This document shows positions 1-7,438 of a stretch of DNA of 8,775 bases, one piece after another. Both the position numbers and the translations under genes were made by a program. The stretch is from CAVPEW01 sp963703565 (GTDB lineage: Bacteria; Actinomycetota; Acidimicrobiia; Acidimicrobiales; VFJN01), in the NCBI GenBank assembly GCA_963703565.1, contig CAVPEW010000029.1, forward strand, positions 1-8,775, in the 5' to 3' direction. The notes below the pieces were generated by a model. The model searched no databases, was not told the DNA's origin, and was given only the letters and a program-made list of their open reading frames with translations. How positions within the stretch are numbered: the stretch's first letter is position 1; every line of letters starts with the position of its first letter.

Positions 1-154
1 CAGCGCCCTGCTCTTCGAGCACTACCTCAGGGTCATGGGCAAGGCCGGTCTCGACCAGCTGGCGCGGTCGACCCGCGTCTCGTCGGTTCGCGACGCCCTC
101 GGCGGAGCCCGTCGCCGTCTGCGCGACCGCCTGCACCGCGACGACCAGTCCTGA
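1..154 (+). CDS. 3' end of an unidentified gene (C-terminal 50 residues)
   Basis: The frame is open from position 2 to a TGA at 152-154 and gives 50 residues, beginning SALLFEHYLRVMGKAGLDQL and ending in RDRLHRDDQS. The first part looks like a folded amphipathic helix. The last 25 residues are strongly basic (many Arg), as in a cytoplasmic tail. I do not recognise the family. The base composition matches the neighbours, and the TGA is followed directly by non-coding repeats, so this is probably a real gene end and not a chance frame. It converges on the minus-strand transglutaminase gene. Confidence 0.55.
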   Translation, partial: SALLFEHYLRVMGKAGLDQLARSTRVSSVRDALGGARRRLRDRLHRDDQS

Positions 155-173
155 AGACCGGGCCCGGGGCCCC

Positions 174-205
174 TCGGTCACACAGGGCTTCGGTCACACA
201 GGGCT
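174..205. repeat. Perfect tandem duplication of a 16-bp unit
   Basis: Two adjacent identical copies of tcggtcacacagggct lie at 174-189 and 190-205, in the 85-bp gap between two convergent genes. The unit is not part of either gene. It looks like a recent slippage duplication; no function is evident. Confidence 0.9.
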
Positions 206-231
206 CGCCGGCGAGAGCGCCGCGCTGAGCC
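202..231. terminator. Possible bidirectional terminator hairpin
   Basis: Outer arms GGCTC (202-206) and GAGCC (227-231) and inner arms CGGCG (209-213) and CGCCG (218-222) can form a bulged stem with a 4-nt AGAG loop. A perfect 12-bp palindrome, CTCGCCGGCGAG, sits at 204-215. The position between convergent stops fits a shared terminator. There is no U-tract on either strand, so intrinsic termination of the classical type is not supported. Confidence 0.3.
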
Positions 232-239
232 TTCGCGCA

Positions 240-2660
240 CTAGGCGCCTCGCACGGCCGTCTCGACCCGCCGCCGCGCCGCGCGGGTCGAACGCGGCGGG
301 CCGCCCAGCGTCAGTCGCACGGCCCGGCGGAGATCGAACCAGGCCGCGATCCGGCGCCAGCGGGGCAGGCGAGCACGGGCGGCAGCGACGAGGGCCGAAG
401 CTGCCGCCACGGCGCTGTCGGCGTCATCGGACGAGATGCCGGCGGCTGAGAAACGGGCCGCGTCACCCGCAGCCGTCACCGTTGCCGCCGGTTCGCCGGA
501 CCCGGGCAGCACCGATGCGATCCGCTCCGCACGCTGCGCCGCGGACGATGCCGGGTCTGCGGGCAAGCCCAGTGCGGCGAGGGCCTCTGCCAGCTCGCGC
601 TCGGCGAGGCGCACCCTCGCTCCCGGTTCCTGGCCGGCGCGCCGCCGCCGCCGGGCCAGACCCACCGCGATCGTCGCGGGAGTGGCCACCGCGGCGATCG
701 CCACCGCTGTCCCCGCAGCCACGGCGATCCAGCCCAACGGGTCGACGACGTAGCGGTCTACGGCGCTGCGCTCGCTCTCGGAGGGCGAGGGGTCGCCGAG
801 CTCGTCGGGGGAGGTGATCCGCACCCGGTCGGGCGCGTTGGTCGTCGTAGCGCCCTCGGGCTCGGTCGTCGGGCTGGCGGAAGGGGCGGTCGGGGGTTCG
901 GATCGGGTCGGTTGGCCTGGGACCGCCTGCGCTGGGGCGACGCCCGTGTAGCTCTGGTCTCCCGGCGCGCCGCGGCCCGGGGTCGGCTCGAAGGCCACCC
1001 AGCCGGCGCCGGGCAGGTGCACCTCGGGCCAGGCGTGGGCGTTCTCGCCGCGGACGATGTAGGTGGCCGCACCGTCGACGCTGGCATCGGGGGACGAGCC
1101 GTCGAGCTCGCCGGGGGTGAACCCCACCGCCACTCGGGCGGGCAGCCCCACGGCGCGCGCCATCGCCGCGAAGGTCGCGGCGAACTGCTCGCAGTAGCCG
1201 CGGCGCCGCACGAAGAGGAACTCCTCCATGTCGCGGATGCCCGATCCGGCGGCTACGTCGAGGTCGTAGGCGAAGGTCCGCAGGTGGTCCTGCAGGGCCA
1301 GCGCGCGGTCGTAGTCGCTCGGGGCGCCTGCGGTGACCCGCCGGGCCTCGGCAAGGATCCTCTCGCTGAAGCCCTCGGGCAACCTGCGGTAGCGACCCAG
1401 CTCGTCCCGGTCCGGCTCGGTCGCCGTGGCCCGCAGCGTGTCGGGATCGAGCACGGGGACAGCCGAGACGACCTGGTAGTCGGAGCCGTCACCGGTCTCA
1501 CGCTCTCCGGGGACGATCAGCGTGGAGGACTCGGCGTCGAAGCGGGCGTCGGTGGTGCTCGACGAGAAGCCCCGGGCCTCGAAGGCGGCGGGCAGCCAGA
1601 TGGCCGCCAGCCCGGTGACCTGGAACCGCTGCCGCACGGTGCGGGTGGGCGGGTCGTCGCGCTCGGCACTGGCCAGGCGCGCTTGCGCCTCGCGGTAGCT
1701 GCCGTCACGGGTCCAGCTCCGGCCGTCGAAGTCGTCCAGGGCGGTGAGGCGCCAGTAGGAGGGTTCGGTGGCCCGAACCCGGAACGCCTCGACGTCGGAC
1801 TGCTCGACCAGGCGGGCCTTGACCTCGACGAGAGGGCTGACCGTCACCCGCCGAGCGTCGTTGTCGCCGCGGGTCTCGACCAGCGCATCGGCGTTCGCAC
1901 CGGGAAGGTTCGGCCCAACGACGCTGCCGGCCAGGATCGCAAGGGCGCCGCTCGCTGCGCCAGCCCCGACCAGCCAACGCCGCCCCCGCTCGCCGGTGCC
2001 CGCCACCCAGGCCCCGGTGGCGGCCACTTGGCGGCCGGTGCGGTGCACCAGCACGAACGCGAGCGTCGCCGCCGCGAACGCGACCGTGGTCCAGACCCGT
2101 CCCCGGCCGGTGCCGAGCAGGGCGACGAACACGAACATTGTGCCGGCCGGTAGCACCGCCTCGATTGCCATTCGCGCCCGGAACGCGAGCCAGTCGGCCG
2201 CCATAGCGATCACCCAGACGGCCAAGACGCAGGCGGCGACGAAGCCCACCAGCAGCGGGGCGGGCGCCACGAGCACACCGAAGCCGTCCCAAGCGGCGGC
2301 CAGGTCGTCGACCAGCGTCGAGACGGTGCTCGAGGTCGGCAGCCCGGCGATCGTGGTGGCCGGGTACACCGTCCACACGGTGCCCAGTGCCGCCGCCACC
2401 AGCGCCGCGGGCATCGTCTCGCCGATGGTCAGCCCTCGTCGCCGCGCGAGCGAGGCGAACAGGTGCGCGGCGATCGCGTTGGCCAGGCACGGTCCCACCC
2501 AACCCGCCCCGTCGAAGAGCCGGGCGATCCCGGCGACCGCCGCCACGGTCACCAGCGCCAGAGCCACCTCGGCGGCTAGCAGGGCCGCCGGCTGGGGTCC
2601 CGCCCGCGCCCGATCCGGCGCCCGGGCCGGGGCCGGACCCGTGGGCCTGGTCGCGCTCAC
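240..2660 (-). CDS. TgpA-like membrane transglutaminase (DUF3488/transglutaminase core)
   Basis: 806-residue membrane protein, stop TAG at 242-240. The GTG start at 2660 overlaps the TGA of the upstream DUF58 gene (GTGA), the usual arrangement for translational coupling, and a GCGAGG lies 5 nt upstream. The frame stays open further upstream, but that part is arginine-rich shadow of the DUF58 gene. About seven hydrophobic segments lie in residues 27-250 (DUF3488-like region). An extracytoplasmic domain follows, with the transglutaminase core: GYCEQFAATFAAMARAVGLPARV with Cys490, NAHAWPEV with His542, and GWVAFEPTPGRG. The family's third residue (Asp) is Glu558 here. A Pro/Ser/Thr-rich linker (about 575-625) leads to one more membrane segment (about 638-664) and a cytoplasmic tail of roughly 140 residues. 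Family knowledge suggests action on proteins at the outer face of the membrane; the substrate is unknown. Last gene of the MoxR-DUF58-transglutaminase operon. Confidence 0.9.
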   Translation of the reverse strand: MSATRPTGPAPARAPDRARAGPQPAALLAAEVALALVTVAAVAGIARLFDGAGWVGPCLANAIAAHLFASLARRRGLTIGETMPAALVAAALGTVWTVYPATTIAGLPTSSTVSTLVDDLAAAWDGFGVLVAPAPLLVGFVAACVLAVWVIAMAADWLAFRARMAIEAVLPAGTMFVFVALLGTGRGRVWTTVAFAAATLAFVLVHRTGRQVAATGAWVAGTGERGRRWLVGAGAASGALAILAGSVVGPNLPGANADALVETRGDNDARRVTVSPLVEVKARLVEQSDVEAFRVRATEPSYWRLTALDDFDGRSWTRDGSYREAQARLASAERDDPPTRTVRQRFQVTGLAAIWLPAAFEARGFSSSTTDARFDAESSTLIVPGERETGDGSDYQVVSAVPVLDPDTLRATATEPDRDELGRYRRLPEGFSERILAEARRVTAGAPSDYDRALALQDHLRTFAYDLDVAAGSGIRDMEEFLFVRRRGYCEQFAATFAAMARAVGLPARVAVGFTPGELDGSSPDASVDGAATYIVRGENAHAWPEVHLPGAGWVAFEPTPGRGAPGDQSYTGVAPAQAVPGQPTRSEPPTAPSASPTTEPEGATTTNAPDRVRITSPDELGDPSPSESERSAVDRYVVDPLGWIAVAAGTAVAIAAVATPATIAVGLARRRRRAGQEPGARVRLAERELAEALAALGLPADPASSAAQRAERIASVLPGSGEPAATVTAAGDAARFSAAGISSDDADSAVAAASALVAAARARLPRWRRIAAWFDLRRAVRLTLGGPPRSTRAARRRVETAVRGA

Positions 2661-3845
2661 AGCCTCGCCCTGACCCGGGCGCCGAGGTGCTTGGACCAGG
2701 CCACCGGAAACGGCGACCCGTCTGGGCAGACCGCCACGCCGCGACCCTCGACCGCCGTCGCGTTCGCCGGTACCGCGGCGCTTCGTGCACCCTCGAAGCG
2801 GACCACGACCGCCTCGGGTTCGCGCGCCCGGAGCCCCACCAGCGCCGCCAGGTCGCCGGAGGGAACCAGGCCCACCACGCTCACCAGCGAGCCGGCCGCC
2901 GGCCGAGCCGAGAGCCGGGTCAGTGCAGCTGACAACCGTGCCCGGGCGGTCACGTCGACCAGGGCGAGGTGCTCCATCAGTCGGTCGAGCTGCGAGGTGC
3001 CGGGCCCGAACCCGCTGTCGGTCCCGTCGGTGGTGATCAGGCGGACCAGGTCGTCGCGCCGGGCGGCCGCGGTGAGCACGCTGGCCGCGGCTGACACGGC
3101 CCGCTCGAACGAGTCTCCTTCGTAGGAGGCCACCCGGACGTCGAGCACGACCGTCGTCCGGGCCTGCCACCGCTCGTCGGCCTGTCGCACCAACAGCTCG
3201 TCGTGGCGCGCCGAGGAGCGCCAGTGCACCCGCCGTAGGTCGTCGCCCACCTCGTAGGGGCGGAGCGCGTAGAAGTCCTCGCTGGCGGAGCGGGCGGCGT
3301 TGGGGAGCTGGCGCGCCGAGAGAGCGCCCCGTGCCGGCCCCCGCGGCGGGGCGGCGACGTCGTCGACGTGGGGGTACACCGTCACATCGACCGCGGGGGC
3401 GCCCGTCAGCGAGGCGGTGGCCAGCCCGAAGGGGTCGACCACGTCGATCCGTAGCGGCCCGATCCGTAGTGTGCCCCGACGCTGGGTGGGCAGCCGGTAG
3501 CTCGCCTCACCGGTGCCGCCGGGGGGCAGGGGGTCGACCAGCATCGACGCCCCGGCGGTTCCCGACACGGCGTCGTGCAGGCGCAGGACTCCGGTGTGGG
3601 CCCCGCGACCGTTGCGCACCTCGAGCTCGACCCTGCCGGGGGTGCCTACCGTCAGACGCCCGGGTGTCACGGTGCGCGCCACGGTGAGATCGAGCCGGGT
3701 GGTGGCAGCGCGCACCAGGCTGGTCGCGACCAGCGCCGCCGCGGTCGCGCCGAGCGCGTAGCAGCTCGGGCAGGCCGAACACGCGCCCGGCCGCGACCAG
3801 GGCCACCGCCCCGGCCACGACCAGCCACCCGTCGCGGGTCAGCAC
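2657..3845 (-). CDS. DUF58 protein, apparently frameshifted near 3761
   Basis: Two frames together encode one DUF58 protein. The first starts at GTG 3845, 12 bp after the moxR stop, and reads LTRDGWLVVAGAVALVAAGRVFGLPEL, a typical DUF58 N-terminus with the first membrane helix. After codon 28 (CTG, 3764-3762) one extra base (C on the coding strand, 3761) shifts the frame. The second frame, from TAC 3760, continues YALGATAAALVATSLVRAATTRLD (second helix) and runs to the TGA at 2659-2657. Joined, the protein has 395 residues, normal for the family. The diagnostic motif is present at about 3280-3180: EDFYALRPYEVGDDLRRVHW followed by RSSARHDELLVRQ. Without correction, translation from 3845 stops after 112 residues; a GTG at 3715 could give a 352-residue protein lacking both helices. 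DUF58 proteins partner MoxR ATPases at the membrane. Either a sequencing error or a true mutation is possible. Confidence 0.85.
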
Positions 3846-3857
3846 GGCGGCCGCACG

Positions 3858-4838
3858 TCAGCGCCGCGGCTGCTCGGGCGCCGAGGGGATCGGTACCGCG
3901 GCCAGGATCTCGTCGAGGACCGAGCGGGTGGTCTCGCCAGCCATGGCGGCGTCGGGCGTGACGGCGAGGCGGTGCGCGACCACGGGTTGGATCAGGGCGC
4001 GCACGTCGTCTGGAACCACGTAGTCCCGCCCGTTGGCGGCGGCGAGCACCCGGCCGGCGCGCTGGACGGCGAGGGTGGCCCGGGGCGACATTCCCAACGC
4101 GAGGCTCGGGTGGCGCCGGGTGGCTCCGGCCAGGTCGACCAGGTAGCGGCGCAGCGGCGCGGCCACGTGCACTCCGGCCGCCGCGGCGCTGAGTGCCTCG
4201 AGCTCGGCTGGTGAGCCCAGAGCGTGCACGGGTGGGGGGGCCTCGAGGCCCCCGTGGCGATCGAGGATGGCGAGCTCGGCGCCGGGCGTCGGGTAGCCGA
4301 TCGCGACCAGCATGAAGAAGCGGTCGAGCTGGGACTCGGGCAGCGGATAGGTGCCCTCATGCTCGACGGGGTTCTGCGTGGCGATGACCAGGAAGGGGGA
4401 GGGCAGGCCGTAGGTCGTGCCATCGACGGTGACCTGGTGCTCGGCCATCGCCTCGAGCAGTGCCGACTGGGTCTTGGGCGACGCCCGGTTGATCTCGTCG
4501 GCGAGCACGACGTTGTTGAACACCGGGCCGGGGTGGAAGTCGAAGGTGTTCCCCGTGCGGTTCCACACCGTCATGCCGACCACGTCGGTTGGCAGCAGGT
4601 CCGGGGTGAACTGGATCCGCCCGAACGACCCGCCCACCGCCGCCGCCAGGGACTTGGCCAGGGTGGTCTTGCCGACGCCGGGAACGTCCTCGATGAGCAG
4701 GTGCCCGCGCGCGACCAGGCACACCAGCACCAGCTCGATCACCTCACGCTTGCCCTGGATCACGTGCTCCACGGCGTCGGCGAGCCGGGAGAAGCTCCCC
4801 GCGAAGCCGGAGTCGCTCGCTCGCTCGGTGCTGGCCAC
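3858..4838 (-). CDS. MoxR-family AAA+ ATPase
   Basis: 326 residues, GTG start at 4838, TGA at 3860-3858. Motifs are in the expected order: Walker A EDVPGVGKTTLAKS (50-63), the QFTPDLLPTDVVG segment (76-88), Walker B VVLADEIN (110-117), sensor 1 ATQNP (153-157), then EGTYPLPESQLDRF (161-174). The C-terminal lid carries SPRATLAVQRAGRVLA. Length and motifs match full-length MoxR proteins, which act as cytoplasmic ATP-driven chaperones for partner proteins often encoded next door; here those are the DUF58 protein and the transglutaminase. A GGAG (4853-4850) lies 11 nt before the start, slightly far but usable. First gene of the operon. Its coding sequence contains an 18-bp perfect palindrome (4236-4253). 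Confidence 0.95.
   Translation of the reverse strand: MASTERASDSGFAGSFSRLADAVEHVIQGKREVIELVLVCLVARGHLLIEDVPGVGKTTLAKSLAAAVGGSFGRIQFTPDLLPTDVVGMTVWNRTGNTFDFHPGPVFNNVVLADEINRASPKTQSALLEAMAEHQVTVDGTTYGLPSPFLVIATQNPVEHEGTYPLPESQLDRFFMLVAIGYPTPGAELAILDRHGGLEAPPPVHALGSPAELEALSAAAAGVHVAAPLRRYLVDLAGATRRHPSLALGMSPRATLAVQRAGRVLAAANGRDYVVPDDVRALIQPVVAHRLAVTPDAAMAGETTRSVLDEILAAVPIPSAPEQPRR
4236..4253. repeat. 18-bp perfect palindrome inside the moxR-like gene
   Basis: GGGGGCCTCGAGGCCCCC reads identically on both strands. It encodes part of the Gly-Gly-Leu-Glu-Ala-Pro-Pro-Pro stretch, so codon content explains it at least partly. The seven-G run at 4234-4240 is a likely place for sequencing trouble, but the frame is intact across it. 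Confidence 0.85.
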
Positions 4839-4936
4839 GGCGGTGCGCTCTCCTGCCTCGGCGGCGCGGGTCGGGTCACTGTAGCTACCGCCACCTCGAC
4901 CCCGGCCCGCGCCGGGCCCGGTAGCTTGCCGACTCG
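4839..4936. promoter_or_regulatory. Divergent promoter region of the moxR operon and the ROK kinase gene
   Basis: The 98-bp gap separates two divergent genes and should hold both promoters. For the moxR operon, TACAGT on the minus strand (4883-4878) fits a TAnnnT -10 box and would give a leader of about 33 nt. For the kinase, TAGCTT (4922-4927) lies 9 nt before the GTG start with no Shine-Dalgarno sequence, which suggests a leaderless transcript. No convincing -35 boxes are visible. An 8-bp palindrome GTAGCTAC (4881-4888) and a stem CCCGGC-ccgc-GCCGGG (4901-4916) lie between the two boxes and could be operators. Confidence 0.45.
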
Positions 4937-5809
4937 GTGGACACCGTGCTCGCTCTCGACGTGGGTGGGACCAAGATCGCTGCCGCCCGCGTCGACCGTG
5001 CCGGCAACGTGCTCGCCAGCGCCCGGTGCCCCACGCCGGGCGCAGCGTCGCCCGACCCGGTCTGGGCAGCCGTGATCGACCTGCTCGAACAGGTCCGCGG
5101 GGGAGACGAGGTGGCCCTGGGAGTGGGTTGCGGAGGGCCGATGGCTCGCGGCGGCGAGGTCGTATCGCCGCTCAACATCGCCGGGTGGCGCACCGGCTTC
5201 GCGTTGCGATCCCGACTGGCCGAGACCACCGGCTTGGTCACCGTCGTGGAGAACGATGCCAAGGCGCTGGCGCTGGCGGAGGGCTGGATGGGGGCGGCGC
5301 AGGGGTGCCGGAACTTCCTGGCCATGGTCGTGTCCACCGGGGTCGGCGGCGGCATAGTGCTCGACGGACGGTTGCTCGAGGGCGCTGCGGGCAACGCGGG
5401 CCACATCGGCCACGTCATCGTCGAGCCCGACGGCCGGCTCTGTGCCTGCGGCGCCCGGGGCTGCCTGGAGGCCGAGGCCTCCGGCACCGCCGTGGCAGCT
5501 CGAACCGGGCGCCCCGCGGCCGAGGCGACCACGGAGGTCCGCCTCGGGGTCGGCCGCCTCGTCGGACGGGCCGTCGCCTCGGTGGCGAGCCTGCTCGACC
5601 TGCGCTTGGCGATCGTGTCGGGGTCCGTGGCGCTGGGCTTCGGCGAGGCGTTCCTCACTGCGGCCAACGAGGAGTTGGGCCGTTCCGCACGACTGGACCA
5701 CGCTCGCGGAGCCCGGCTGGTGCCTGGCGCGTTGGGTGCTCACGGGCCCCTGGTGGGAGCCGCCGCCGTGGCCTGGCGCCACCTCGACGGTGGCGCCGGC
5801 TGGTGCTGA
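4937..5809 (+). CDS. ROK-family sugar kinase (glucokinase-like)
   Basis: 290 residues, GTG start at 4937, TGA at 5807-5809. The N-terminal DVGGTK (8-13) is the ATP phosphate-binding loop. VENDAKALALAE carries the expected catalytic Asp107. STGVGGGIVLDG is the second phosphate motif. GNAGHIGHVIVEPDG then CACGARGCLE gives the ROK zinc site: His159, Cys169, Cys171 and Cys176. The residue three before His159, usually Glu in the ExGH motif that contacts the sugar, is His156. Length is slightly below the usual 300-320. The family phosphorylates hexoses or N-acetylhexosamines with ATP in the cytosol; the exact sugar cannot be told from sequence, so no gene symbol is given. The start is the first in frame and sits just after a candidate -10 box. 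A small gene follows after 2 bp and is likely co-transcribed. Confidence 0.9.
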   Translation: MDTVLALDVGGTKIAAARVDRAGNVLASARCPTPGAASPDPVWAAVIDLLEQVRGGDEVALGVGCGGPMARGGEVVSPLNIAGWRTGFALRSRLAETTGLVTVVENDAKALALAEGWMGAAQGCRNFLAMVVSTGVGGGIVLDGRLLEGAAGNAGHIGHVIVEPDGRLCACGARGCLEAEASGTAVAARTGRPAAEATTEVRLGVGRLVGRAVASVASLLDLRLAIVSGSVALGFGEAFLTAANEELGRSARLDHARGARLVPGALGAHGPLVGAAAVAWRHLDGGAGWC

Positions 5810-5811
5810 GG

Positions 5812-6072
5812 ATGCGACCGGCTCGCGGTTCTGGCTGGGTGGCGGCGCTGGCGGCAGTTGCGGCGCACCCGTCGCTGTGGCCGGTGGCGGTGCGAACCGG
5901 TAGCAGGCTGGTGCCGCGCCGCTGGTGGTCCCGGCGACCGCACCTTCCGGTGCCCGACCGCGACTACCTGCGGTTCCGCCTCGAGACCGCTTACGGGGGG
6001 CGGGGAGACACGCCGATGGCCCCCGAGGACCTTCTGGACTACCTGCGATGGTGCCGCCGCCATCCCGGCTGA
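5812..6072 (+). CDS. Small uncharacterised protein, 86 residues
   Basis: ATG at 5812, 2 bp after the kinase TGA, to TGA 6070-6072. A GTG at 5803 in the same frame would add three residues and overlap the kinase stop. The protein has an alanine-rich N-terminal segment (about 10-25), a basic WWSRRP stretch, then PVPDRDYLRFRLETAYGG and a tail EDLLDYLRWCRRHPG. The Tyr/Arg/Trp-rich C-terminal half does not look like random high-GC translation. I recall similar short actinobacterial hypothetical proteins with an RFRLxTxYGG core, but no function. The N-terminal segment is too short and interrupted to be a sure membrane helix. Tight spacing suggests translational coupling to the kinase. Confidence 0.7.
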   Translation: MRPARGSGWVAALAAVAAHPSLWPVAVRTGSRLVPRRWWSRRPHLPVPDRDYLRFRLETAYGGRGDTPMAPEDLLDYLRWCRRHPG

Positions 6073-6130
6073 TCGCTCGCGGCGCCCGAGCCCGACCCAG
6101 GATCGACGGCTCCACCGGTTGTCGCGGCGT

Positions 6131-6144
6131 TACCCTTCGGCGCA
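6131..6144 (+). promoter_or_regulatory. -10 box of a probable leaderless promoter for the HNH gene
   Basis: TACCCT (6131-6136) matches TAnnnT and ends 8 nt before the ATG at 6145. That would put the transcription start at or just before the A of the start codon. There is no purine-rich Shine-Dalgarno sequence between them, which agrees with a leaderless mRNA. No clear -35 box is seen. Confidence 0.45.
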
Positions 6145-6684
6145 ATGTCCCGGGCGCTGGTGCTCAACGCCACCTACGAGCCGCTGTCGGTCGTGGCCGC
6201 TCGGCGGGCAGCGGTCCTGGTGCTGGCGGGCCGGGCCGATCTGCTCCACGACAGCGGTGACCTCCTGCGCTCGGAGCGCCTGGCGCTGCCGGTGCCGTCC
6301 GTGGTCCGCCTGCGCAGCGTGGTCCGGGTTCCCTTCGCCCGTTTCGCTCCGCTGAACCGCAGGGGCGTGTTCGCCCGAGACGGCCACCGTTGCCAGTACT
6401 GCGACTCCCCGGCCGACAGCATCGACCACGTCGTTCCCCGCAGCCGCGGAGGGCGTCACGAGTGGGCCAACGTCGTGGCTGCCTGCCGCCCGTGCAACGT
6501 CCGCAAGCGCGACCGCCTGCTGTCCGAGACCTCGATGCGCCTGCGTCGGCGTCCCGCGCCGCCCCAGCCCGGAACTTGGGTGGTGGTGGCCGCGGGCTCC
6601 GTGCCGTCGGCATGGGCTCCGTACCTGACCGGCCTGGACCTGCCCACCGATCCCGTGGGTCCGGTCGCGGCGCTCTCGGCGTGA
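6145..6684 (+). CDS. HNH endonuclease-family protein
   Basis: 179 residues, ATG 6145 to TGA 6682-6684. The N-terminal part, MSRALVLNATYEPLSVVAAR, is the conserved start of an actinobacterial HNH subfamily and fixes the start codon. The HNH domain spans about 78-123: zinc cysteines in CQYC (83, 86), IDHVVPRSRGG with Asp94 and His95, WANVVAAC with Asn109, and CRPCN with Cys114, Cys117 and Asn118. These are the residues for metal binding and phosphodiester cleavage in the His-Me finger fold. The C-terminal 55 residues (RRRPAPPQPGTWVVV onwards) are poorly conserved. The gene stands alone with no methyltransferase or other restriction partner and no phage genes nearby, so a housekeeping or repair role is more likely than restriction; its substrate is unknown. 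Confidence 0.9.
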   Translation: MSRALVLNATYEPLSVVAARRAAVLVLAGRADLLHDSGDLLRSERLALPVPSVVRLRSVVRVPFARFAPLNRRGVFARDGHRCQYCDSPADSIDHVVPRSRGGRHEWANVVAACRPCNVRKRDRLLSETSMRLRRRPAPPQPGTWVVVAAGSVPSAWAPYLTGLDLPTDPVGPVAALSA

Positions 6685-6721
6685 ACGTCCCGGTCGCCGA
6701 GGCACCCTGACCGGCCCGGAC

Positions 6722-7438
6722 GTGGTCCACCGGGCAGGCTCCGCGGTGATGTGGTCGGTCGAGGAGTGCACGGCGGGGGCCGGCGAGCTGCACGGGCGGG
6801 CCTGGCCCGAACCGCTGGTGCGCACCGTCCGGGTGCACCACGTGGTCAGGCCGGCATTGGTGCTGGGTTCGACCCAGGCATCGGGCACGGTCGACCTCGA
6901 GGCTGCCGGGCGGGCCGGGGTCGAGGTGGCCCGGCGTCGCAGCGGGGGAGCCGCGGTCCTGCTCACCCCCGGCCGCGACGTGTGGATCGACCTCTTCCTG
7001 CCGGCCGCGGATCCGCTGTGGCAGCCTGACGTGGCCAGAGCCGCCGAGTGGGTGGGCCACGCCTGGGCGACGGCGCTGGGCAGGCTCGGCGTGGCCAGCG
7101 CGGTCCATGTGGGTCCGTCGACCAAGAGCCGGTGGTCGCCGCTGGTGTGCTTCGCCGGCCTGGGCCCCGGTGAGGTGACCGTGGCCGGCCCCGGTTCCGG
7201 CCCAGGGCCCAAGCTGGTCGGCTTGTCGGCCCGCCGGGCTCGGTCGGGCGTGCGCTACCAGAGCCTGGTCCCGGGATCCTGGTCGCCGGGTGACCTGCTC
7301 GGCCTGCTGCGGATGGACCCCGGCGAGCGCGGCCAGGCCGAGGCGGAGCTGGCCAGCGTCGCGGTAGGTGCCGGATCGGGGCTCGGGTTGGCCCCGGCCG
7401 AGCTCGTCGCCGCCCTGCTGGGCGCGCTGCCCGCCTGA
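6722..7438 (+). CDS. Lipoate/biotin protein ligase-family protein (BPL/LplA/LipB fold)
   Basis: Up to 238 residues, TGA at 7436-7438. Family signs: PALVLGSTQ near residue 42, RRRSGGAAVLL (about 71-81, the lipoate-binding RRxxGG motif), VWIDLFLPAADPLW, the segment WSPLVCFAGLGPGEV, and KLVGLSARR with Lys164, matching the catalytic lysine of LplA enzymes. These enzymes attach lipoate, octanoate or related acyl groups to lysines of carrier proteins. The protein lacks a long C-terminal accessory domain, and no carrier protein or lipoate synthase gene is nearby, so substrate and activity are open. The start is uncertain: GTG 6722 is the first in frame, but GTG 6746 and ATG 6749 are possible and none has a strong Shine-Dalgarno sequence. 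The last codons and stop lie in a 21-bp tandem repeat. Confidence 0.8.
   Translation: MVHRAGSAVMWSVEECTAGAGELHGRAWPEPLVRTVRVHHVVRPALVLGSTQASGTVDLEAAGRAGVEVARRRSGGAAVLLTPGRDVWIDLFLPAADPLWQPDVARAAEWVGHAWATALGRLGVASAVHVGPSTKSRWSPLVCFAGLGPGEVTVAGPGSGPGPKLVGLSARRARSGVRYQSLVPGSWSPGDLLGLLRMDPGERGQAEAELASVAVGAGSGLGLAPAELVAALLGALPA

Noticed and set aside
912..2153. 413-codon plus-strand open frame
   Set aside because: Antisense to the transglutaminase gene; Gly/Arg-rich with no motif. Long stop-free antisense frames are expected at this GC content.
2661..3170. 170-codon upstream extension of the transglutaminase reading frame
   Set aside because: It overlaps the DUF58 coding sequence, reads as Arg/Gly-rich shadow sequence, and the GTG at 2660 with a GTGA overlap is the natural start.
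5026..5811. 348-codon plus-strand frame ending at 6072 as one protein
   Set aside because: Only the last 86 codons look protein-like; the rest is the shifted frame of the ROK kinase.
4760..6145. 461-codon minus-strand open frame
   Set aside because: Antisense to the ROK kinase and the 86-residue gene; composition is shadow-like and it has no family motif.
6145..6684. HNH protein as a restriction enzyme or mobile-intron endonuclease
   Set aside because: No methyltransferase, phage or intron sequence is nearby, and the N-terminus fits a widespread chromosomal actinobacterial subfamily.
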